The notes below the pieces were generated by a model, which did not search any database, was not told the origin of the DNA, and was given only the letters and a program-made list of their open reading frames with translations. 64,000 nucleotides of DNA, taken from positions 124,001 to 188,000 of the forward strand of contig NZ_JAMQJY010000004.1 of the NCBI RefSeq assembly GCF_023703085.1, given 5' to 3'. A program made the translations under genes and the position numbers. The stretch is from Alkalicoccobacillus plakortidis (GTDB lineage: Bacteria; Bacillota; Bacilli; Bacillales; Bacillaceae_D). Shown in pieces: positions 55,169-64,000 of this stretch (the stretch's first letter is position 1; each line of letters opens with the position of its first letter).

Positions 55169-56497
55169 TTGGAGATTGGAACGATTATTAATTTATTAGG
55201 TGTGGCAATGCTTATTGCCTTAACTGCTTTTTTTGTGGCTTCTGAATTTGCGATTGTAAAAATTCGGAGCACTCAGCTTGAACCGCACATTGAAGGTGGA
55301 AGCAAGCGCGCGTTGGCAGCTAAAAAAGTGGTATCTAATTTAGATGAATACTTATCTGCCTGCCAGTTGGGTATAACAATAACAGCACTAGGTATCGGGC
55401 GACTAGCCGAGCCAACGTTTGAACGAATGCTACATCCGATTATAGGTGAATTAGGTGTTAATGAAGCGATTGTTACAACCGTTTCAATTATTATTTCTTT
55501 TTCGATTGCAACATTTTTGCATGTTGTGGTTGGAGAACTTGCGCCAAAAACACTTGCTATCCAAAAGGCTGAACAAGTTACACTTTGGATTTCACAACCA
55601 TTGATTTTGTTCTATCGTTTGTTGTATCCATTCATTTGGGTATTAAATGGATCGGCTCGAATTTTAACACGATCATTTGGGTTACGTCCGATGAGCGAGC
55701 ACGAAGTCACGCATAGTGAAGAAGAATTAAGACTCATTCTTTCTGATAGCTATAAAAGTGGTGAAATAAATCAGTCAGAGTTTAATTATGTTAGTAAGAT
55801 CTTTGATTTTGATGAGCGGGTTGCTAAGGAAATTATGGTGCCACGTCCAGAAATGGTGACAATCTCAATTGATGATCCTATGGAAGACATTATAAAACTG
55901 ATTCGTACCGAAAAATATACGCGATATCCTGTCGTTAATGGTGACAAGGACCATATTTTAGGTATTATTAATGTTCGAGAACTCCTTTCAAATCTGGTTG
56001 ATGATCATAATAATGAATTATTAATTGATGATTATATCAGACCTGTTATCTCAGTTATTGAATCCGTACCAATCAAAGATGTACTGATACTCATGCAGAA
56101 AAATCAGAACCATATGGCGATTTTGTTTGATGAATACGGCGGTACTGCTGGTCTTTTAACAATGGAAGATATCATTGAAGAGATTGTTGGCGAGATCAAC
56201 GATGAATTTGATGAAGAGGAAGAACCAGATGTTACTCAACTTGATGATGACTATTATCGTATTAGTGGTCAAACGATGATTACCGAGGTCAATGAACTTC
56301 TTCAACTACACATCGAAGAGGAAGATGCGGATACAATCGGTGGTTGGATGATGACACAAAAATACGATATTAAAGAAGAAGAAGAGTTATTCTTTGGGAG
56401 ATATGCTTTTAAAATCAACGAGTTTGAAGGTCATCAAATCAAAACAATTGATGTGTATCTTAAACCATTAGATGAAGAAAATATAGATGATGAATAA
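55169..56497 (+). CDS. CNNM/CorC (hemolysin C-like) transporter
   Basis: A 442-residue protein: DUF21/CNNM membrane domain (LLGVAMLIALTAFFVASEFAIVKIRSTQLEP, residues 1-200), two CBS domains (EIMVPRPEMVTISIDDPMED and HMAILFDEYGGTAGLLTMED), and a CorC_HlyC C-terminal domain. Homologues (B. subtilis YhdP, YugS, MpfA) export Mg2+ or otherwise balance divalent cations. The TTG start is weak: AGGAGG-like ACGGAGG lies 30 bases upstream with a small hairpin in between. Confidence 0.88.
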   Translation: MEIGTIINLLGVAMLIALTAFFVASEFAIVKIRSTQLEPHIEGGSKRALAAKKVVSNLDEYLSACQLGITITALGIGRLAEPTFERMLHPIIGELGVNEAIVTTVSIIISFSIATFLHVVVGELAPKTLAIQKAEQVTLWISQPLILFYRLLYPFIWVLNGSARILTRSFGLRPMSEHEVTHSEEELRLILSDSYKSGEINQSEFNYVSKIFDFDERVAKEIMVPRPEMVTISIDDPMEDIIKLIRTEKYTRYPVVNGDKDHILGIINVRELLSNLVDDHNNELLIDDYIRPVISVIESVPIKDVLILMQKNQNHMAILFDEYGGTAGLLTMEDIIEEIVGEINDEFDEEEEPDVTQLDDDYYRISGQTMITEVNELLQLHIEEEDADTIGGWMMTQKYDIKEEEELFFGRYAFKINEFEGHQIKTIDVYLKPLDEENIDDE

Positions 56498-56500
56498 AAG

Positions 56501-56534
56501 AACACCGTGTCCACTATGGATGCGGTGTTTTTTT
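56501..56534 (+). terminator. Terminator after CNNM gene
   Basis: AACACCG / CGGTGTT stem with T-run. Confidence 0.85.
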
Positions 56535-56653
56535 GAGGGCAATAAACTTGAGAATGAGCAGAAATTTGGACATGGAAATCAGCTAAGCTGTATAGTAGTG
56601 AAACTTAGTAAAGTAAAGAATGGTACGTATAAAGAAATAGGGAGGTTTTTTTA

Positions 56654-57775
56654 ATGAGTTTAATTAAAGATCAAGACGTATTATTTCATCCAGTTCCATT
56701 AGGTAACTTAATTATACCAACACGGATTGCAATGGCACCTATGACAAGGGCTTTCTCTCCTAATGGAGTGCCTGATGAGAACGTGGCTGCTTATTATCGC
56801 AGAAGAGCTGAAAATGGGGTTGGCTTAATTATTACAGAAGGAACAGCGATTAATCATCCATCAGCTGTAAGTCATCAGGATATTCCACGTTTTCATGGAG
56901 AAGACGCACTTGCAGGATGGAAGCAGGTAGTAGATGAAGTACATCAAGCAGGCGGCATGATTATCCCGCAAATCTGGCATGTTGGTGGAGCGCGTAAAAT
57001 AGGAGACCTTCCTAATGAGAAGGAACTGCCAATAAGTCCATCAGGGCTTGATTTAACTGGAACTAAAGTGACGGATCCTTTAACGGAAGAAGAGATCAAG
57101 CAAATCATTGCTGCGTATGCGCAAGCTGCATCGGATGCCAAAAAAGTTGGTTTTGATGGAATTGAGCTACACGGAGCGCATGGCTACTTAATCGATCAAT
57201 TTCTCTGGGAGAAAACTAACAAACGAACGGACAAATATGGCGGTGATTTAGTCGAACGTACCACATTTGCCCAAGAAGTGGTTAAAGCTTGCCGAGAAGC
57301 TGTTGGACCAGATTTTCTAATTGTTTTCCGTTATTCACAATGGAAGCTTGGAGATTACGGAGCGAAGCTAGCGCATAATTCAGAAGAGCTTAAACAACTA
57401 TTACAACCAATATCAGAGGCAGGCGTGGATGTGTTTCATGCATCGACCAGACGTTTCTGGGAGCCTGAATTTGCTGAGGAATCAGATACATGGAACCTGG
57501 CTGCTTGGACAAAACAAGTAACGGGAAAACCTACGATCACAGTCGGTTCTTTAGGTTTAGATCATGCATTTAGAGATGAAAATGGGGCAGCTAATGAAAC
57601 ATCGATATCAGAGAATATCGAAAAGCTGATTTCAAAAATACAGCAGGATGAGTTTGATCTAGTGGCGGTTGGTCGTGCACTCTTAGCAGATCCGGAATGG
57701 GCTTCAAAGCTTAAGGATGGAGCATTGGAGAAAGCTGTACCGTACTCCCAAGAGTCAATTAAACAATTGACTTAA
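56654..57775 (+). CDS. NADH:flavin oxidoreductase, old yellow enzyme family
   Basis: A 373-residue FMN-binding TIM barrel. Recognisable parts are IAMAPMTRAFSPNGVPDENV, the FMN-contact QIWHVGGARK, the substrate-binding His pair HGAHGYLIDQFLW, and the C-terminal VAVGRALLADPEWASKL. Reduces alkenes conjugated to a carbonyl or nitro group with NAD(P)H. GGGAGG precedes the ATG. Confidence 0.9.
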   Translation: MSLIKDQDVLFHPVPLGNLIIPTRIAMAPMTRAFSPNGVPDENVAAYYRRRAENGVGLIITEGTAINHPSAVSHQDIPRFHGEDALAGWKQVVDEVHQAGGMIIPQIWHVGGARKIGDLPNEKELPISPSGLDLTGTKVTDPLTEEEIKQIIAAYAQAASDAKKVGFDGIELHGAHGYLIDQFLWEKTNKRTDKYGGDLVERTTFAQEVVKACREAVGPDFLIVFRYSQWKLGDYGAKLAHNSEELKQLLQPISEAGVDVFHASTRRFWEPEFAEESDTWNLAAWTKQVTGKPTITVGSLGLDHAFRDENGAANETSISENIEKLISKIQQDEFDLVAVGRALLADPEWASKLKDGALEKAVPYSQESIKQLT

Positions 57776-57815
57776 TAGCTTTTTATAAGAAGGTCGAAGG
57801 GTTTTTTTAGCGTAA

Positions 57816-57852
57816 TGAAAACACTTGCATATTTTTATATGTATGTTATGAT
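57816..57852 (+). promoter_or_regulatory. licT promoter with cre-like site
   Basis: TTGCAT (57825-57830), 16 bases, TATGAT (57847-57852). TGAAAACACTTGCA (57816-57829) overlaps the -35 and resembles the cre consensus with mismatches in the central positions. Confidence 0.55.
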
Positions 57853-57875
57853 CTTGTTATAAAATGATATTCATT

Positions 57876-57963
57876 AGGAATTGTGACTGGTAAAGCAGGC
57901 AATACCCTAGATTAATTGGACTTGAAATAAGTCTAATTCATTAGGGTAGTGTCTGTTTTTTTG
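57876..57963 (+). promoter_or_regulatory. RAT antiterminator/terminator module before licT
   Basis: AGGAATTGTGACTGGTAAAG begins a ribonucleic antiterminator (RAT) of the BglG/LicT type, continuing as CAGGCAATACC. It overlaps a terminator with TACCCTA / TAGGGTA base and a T8 tail (57955-57962). LicT binding the RAT should melt the terminator, so the gene is autoregulated. Confidence 0.9.
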
Positions 57964-58007
57964 TTTATACTAACAAGATCATTTATCTCGGTTGAGGTGA
58001 ACCAATT

Positions 58008-58853
58008 ATGAGAATCCATAAGATTCTTAATAACAATGCTGTAACCATTTTGGATGCTTCAGGAGATGAAGTAATTATCATGGGGCCAGGTGTCGGATTT
58101 CAGAAAAAGAAAAAAGACAAGCTGGACGAATCAAAAATAGAAAAACGATTTCGGATGGAAGATAAGCTTACGTTTGCGAAGCTGGAGGAATTACTAGAGA
58201 AGATTCCATCTGCTTATATGGAATTGTCTGAAGAGATTATTAAAGAGGCACGCATAAAGTTTGCAAAACAACTTCAGGAAAGTATCTATATCTCCTTAAC
58301 AGATCATATTCATTTTGCAGTGGAGAGACATAATCAGGGGCTGCCGATAAAAAACGGTCTAATTTGGGAAGTAAAACGATTTTATCCTGACGAATATGCA
58401 ATCGGAGTAAAGGCACTATCTATTATTAAAGACCGTTTAGGTGCAGAGCTTCCAGAAGATGAGGCTGCCTCAATTGCCTTACATTTTGTGAATGCCCAAA
58501 TCGGAGAAGAAATTCCTACTGTGGTTTCAATCACAAAAATTATTCAAGAGGTTCTAAAGGTAGTCTCCTATCATTTTCAAATGGAGTTTGATGAACAGTC
58601 GTTAAGCTATTATCGATTTGTCACACACCTTAAGTTCTTTGCACAGCGTTTAATCAATGGTGATCATATGGAAAGCCATGAAGATAGTTTATATCCGATT
58701 GTGAAAGAGAAATTTCCAAAAGCGGCAATTTGCGCAGATAAAATAAAGCAATTTCTGTTGAAAAATCATTCGTATACATTAACAGAGGATGAAACCTTAT
58801 ATCTAACTTTGCATATTCAACGCATTGTAAGAGAGCATCAACATACGAATTAG
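58008..58853 (+). CDS. licT: BglG/LicT family transcription antiterminator
   Basis: A 281-residue protein: CAT RNA-binding domain (MRIHKILNNNAVTILDASGD...GVGFQKKKKDKLD, residues 1-56) and two PRD domains with the conserved histidines in LTDHIHFAVERH, IALHFVNAQ, YRFVTHLKFF and LYLTLHIQR. Phosphorylation of these by the PTS sets activity according to beta-glucoside supply. The sequence tracks B. subtilis LicT throughout. It controls its own transcript and bglP through the two RAT modules. Confidence 0.92.
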   Translation: MRIHKILNNNAVTILDASGDEVIIMGPGVGFQKKKKDKLDESKIEKRFRMEDKLTFAKLEELLEKIPSAYMELSEEIIKEARIKFAKQLQESIYISLTDHIHFAVERHNQGLPIKNGLIWEVKRFYPDEYAIGVKALSIIKDRLGAELPEDEAASIALHFVNAQIGEEIPTVVSITKIIQEVLKVVSYHFQMEFDEQSLSYYRFVTHLKFFAQRLINGDHMESHEDSLYPIVKEKFPKAAICADKIKQFLLKNHSYTLTEDETLYLTLHIQRIVREHQHTN

Positions 58854-58947
58854 GATTGTGACTGGTAAAGCAGGCAAGACCTAAGTTTCTATTTGAAGAC
58901 ACGATTATTTGTTGTGTTTTGAAATAGGTACTTAGGTCTTTCTTTTT
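58852..58947 (+). promoter_or_regulatory. RAT antiterminator/terminator module between licT and bglP
   Basis: AGGATTGTGACTGGTAAAGC continuing as AGGCAAGACCT (58852-58882) is a second LicT-type RAT, overlapping the licT stop. The competing terminator pairs AAGACCTAAGT (58876-58886) with ACTTAGGTCTT (58930-58940), followed by TTCTTTTT-type sequence. Confidence 0.9.
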
Positions 58948-59016
58948 GCTCTAAGTGCTGACTAAATAACGAGTGCACGCGTTGTTTGGATGTTCAATTA
59001 AAAGGAGAAGCGAGCT

Positions 59017-62356
<3,340 letters not shown>

Positions 62357-62369
62357 AAATTCATACAGA

Positions 62370-62408
62370 AAAAGCGCGACGAGTTTTTAATTCACTCGTC
62401 GCGCTTTT
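62370..62408. terminator. Bidirectional terminator after bglH
   Basis: Fourteen-base perfect stem AAAGCGCGACGAGT / ACTCGTCGCGCTTT with T-runs, between convergent genes. Confidence 0.92.
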
Positions 62409-62416
62409 GTTCTATA

Positions 62417-63083
62417 TTATATCCATTTCACAATGTCAGACAATGCCTGTCTTGTTTTTGGTTTTACCGGTTCTGTTACTCTATAGCCATACGCGGCCAT
62501 CACAGAGACCTTCCATGTATCCGTGTCAATGCCTTCTTGCTTCAAGATCTCGTTTACTTTATCCGGTTGGAAGCCTTCGATCGGGCAGGAATCAGCCAAT
62601 TTGCGCAGCAGATGTCATCATATTTCCTAATGCAATATAGGTTTGCTTACTAGCCCAGTCAAAAAGTGTACGTTCTGATTCGAATAAATTTTGATTGTCC
62701 TGTTGAAAAGCTTTATATCGTGGAGCAAGCTCGTTAATCGTTGCTTCAGGTAGATTTTTAACACTCTTATTAATATAGGAGACATACTCCGAATCAAAGC
62801 GCGCCTCTGTATGTGCAAGAGTGATAACAAAGTGACTTGCAGATGTTAACTGACGAATAGCACCTGAGCAGACATCCTTTAGTTTGTTTCGTAGTTCTGG
62901 GTCTTGAACAACAATAAATTTCCACGGTTCATAGCCAACAGAGCTTGGAGAAAGTCTGCCAGTTTCCAAGATGAATTCAAAGTCGCTATCGGATATTTTT
63001 TTTGTTGAATCGAACTCTTTTGTTGCATGTCTAAAATAAAAAGCGTCTAAAATCTCTTGTTTCTTGTCATTTGTATTGGTCAT
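62417..63083 (-). CDS. yfkO: NfsB-type nitroreductase, YfkO-like, frame broken
   Basis: FMN-dependent nitroreductase of about 222 residues. ILDAFYFRHATKEFD carries the FMN-binding Arg, with SPSSVGYEPWKFIVVQD and the C-terminal DSCPIEGFQPDKVNEIL. The frame breaks at 62598-62602: NMMTSAAQIG reaches TGA, but the next frame continues ADSCPIEGF. Two missing bases, or one extra, would explain it. Start at ATG 63083 (MTNTNDKKQEILDAF) with AAAAGGAA upstream; the open frame upstream is not coding. Confidence 0.82.
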
Positions 63084-63240
63084 TGGTTTCATTCCTTTTT
63101 TAGATGATCTTATGTAAAGGGTAGCTAAGAATGGATGAATAAACAAGGGAACCGGCTTATGAAGATACTTAATTTTAAGGAAGGAATTGGCTGAATCATC
63201 TAGAAGGCTTATAGAGCAGAAATTATTGGAGGGTATGGTA

Positions 63241-63426
63241 GTGAGTAGTTTTACAAGATACATCATAGTAAGTTTATCTACAGTTCTGTTTATCGTCTTG
63301 GTGTTTATGAATTTTATTGGTCAGTGGAGCGCGGATCCGGTCATTCAGGTTCTTTTCTTTTTTATCATGATTATTTCCGTTTTTAACGTTGGAGTTATGA
63401 CCAGTCAAAGGTTTGAAAAATCATGA
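63241..63426 (+). CDS. Small two-helix membrane protein
   Basis: A 61-residue protein from a GTG with GGAGGG seven bases upstream. Two membrane segments: YIIVSLSTVLFIVLVFMNFIG and VIQVLFFFIMIISVFNVGVM. It overlaps the peptidase gene by 4 bases (ATGA), suggesting co-expression. Unknown function. Confidence 0.6.
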   Translation: MSSFTRYIIVSLSTVLFIVLVFMNFIGQWSADPVIQVLFFFIMIISVFNVGVMTSQRFEKS

Positions 63427-64000
63427 GACAGATTATTGCGCTTGGTGGAGGTGGTTTTTCAATGGAGCCAGACAACCCCACTTTAGATGACTACATTTTG
63501 AAGCAGGCTAGAAAAGCAACGCCTAAGGTTTGTTTTGTCCCAACAGCTTGGGGAGATCAAGATCAGTACATTAAACGTTTCTACAATGCGTTTCGATCAA
63601 AGTCTTGTATTCCAACTCACTTGTCGTTGTTTGATGCTAATTTTACGAACTTAGAAGCTTTTGTTTTTGACCAAGATATTATGTATGTAGGCGGCGGCAG
63701 TACAAGGAATATGCTAGTTCTTTGGAGAGAATGGGGATTAGATGATATTTTTAAGAAAGCTTATCAACAAGACATTATCTTAGCAGGTTTGAGCGCCGGT
63801 GCGATTTGTTGGTTTGAGCAAGGCTTAACTGACCCACTTAATGGACCACTCTATGCAATTGACGGGCTAGGATTATTAAAAGGGAGTGCTTGTCCTCATT
63901 ATGATGGAGAAGAAAAGAGACGCCCTTTTTATGAAGCGCTAATTAAGGAAGGTAAAGTGATGGAGGGTTATGGAATTAATGATGGCACGGCTCTTCATTT
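63423..64000 (+). CDS. Peptidase S51 (dipeptidase E-like), 3' end outside window
   Basis: 192 codons are visible and the frame is still open at the window end. The start MRQIIALGGGGFSMEPDN and the nucleophile elbow LAGLSAGAICWFEQ, with Ser in G-x-S-A-G, identify the S51 family (E. coli PepE, B. subtilis YgaJ). PKVCFVPTAWGDQDQYIKRF and MYVGGGSTRNML are also typical. It hydrolyses Asp-X or similar small peptides in the cytoplasm. Confidence 0.88.
   Translation, partial: MRQIIALGGGGFSMEPDNPTLDDYILKQARKATPKVCFVPTAWGDQDQYIKRFYNAFRSKSCIPTHLSLFDANFTNLEAFVFDQDIMYVGGGSTRNMLVLWREWGLDDIFKKAYQQDIILAGLSAGAICWFEQGLTDPLNGPLYAIDGLGLLKGSACPHYDGEEKRRPFYEALIKEGKVMEGYGINDGTALH

Noticed and set aside
62594..62602. 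Counting the yfkO break as a CCAGC lesion
   Set aside because: The local sequence is ATCAGCCAAT on the plus strand; the repair is ambiguous (two missing bases or one extra) and the motif is not cleanly present.

Overview
The window is 64 kb of low-GC Gram-positive chromosome. Almost every recognisable gene has its closest counterpart in Bacillus subtilis and relatives (fadR-etfBA, fadF-fadN-fadA-fadE-lcfA, ydgI/ydgJ, ywnA/ywnB, yvgK-modAB, licT-bglP-bglH, opuAC, rsbR, M-box-mgtE). Shine-Dalgarno sites are strong (AGGAGG) and TTG/GTG starts are frequent, so the source is a member of the Bacillaceae; I cannot fix the genus. No rRNA, tRNA, CRISPR or prophage was seen.

Layout. 0-7 kb: membrane protein, small proteins, DUF421/DUF4363, PadR-ChrA, pentapeptide protein. 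7.5-15.6 kb: MarR-nitroreductase-monooxygenase operon, cytochrome c assembly protein, divergent molybdate locus (yvgK / modAB), RsbR, Rrf2-epimerase pair. 15.6-19.2 kb: short MgtE behind an M-box riboswitch, DHA2 efflux pump divergent from its TetR. 19.2-24.3 kb: small proteins, methyltransferase, acetyltransferases, Lrp, isochorismatase. 24.3-36.7 kb: a complete fatty-acid beta-oxidation regulon, with fadR-etfB-etfA on the minus strand and fadF-fadN-fadA-fadE-lcfA-thioesterase on the plus strand, around one consensus FadR operator. 36.7-46.5 kb: ASCH protein, SBF-type transporter, AraC / GH127 arabinofuranosidase with a cre site, orphan opuAC, a 1.3-kb tandem array, an oxidoreductase-VOC-HhH operon, a CDF metal exporter. 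47-50.5 kb: a run of GNATs with HIT and nitrilase-fold proteins. 50.8-54.6 kb: an IS256-family element inserted in the terminator hairpin of an mmpL gene. 54.7-64 kb: CNNM/CorC protein, old yellow enzyme, licT-bglP-bglH with two antiterminator/terminator modules, nitroreductase, and the start of a peptidase S51 gene.

Two things stand out. (1) At least sixteen single-base frameshifts in otherwise intact genes all fall at the pentanucleotide CCAGC/GCTGG. Fourteen are insertions giving CCAAGC/GCTTGG and two are deletions giving CAGC/GCTG. They occur in either orientation relative to the coding strand, so the cause acts on DNA. The likeliest reading is a motif-specific basecalling artefact at a modified base, which would reveal an unseen methyltransferase; a real mutational hotspot is the alternative. 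I annotate these genes as whole CDSs and say where the frame breaks. A few further breaks sit in homopolymers. (2) Five intergenic tandem arrays, all purine-rich on the plus strand and all downstream of a plus-strand gene, share a period of about 20 or 41 bp (two or four helical turns). Three lie between a stop codon and a terminator hairpin. They look like one dispersed repeat system and are the best candidate here for something undescribed.
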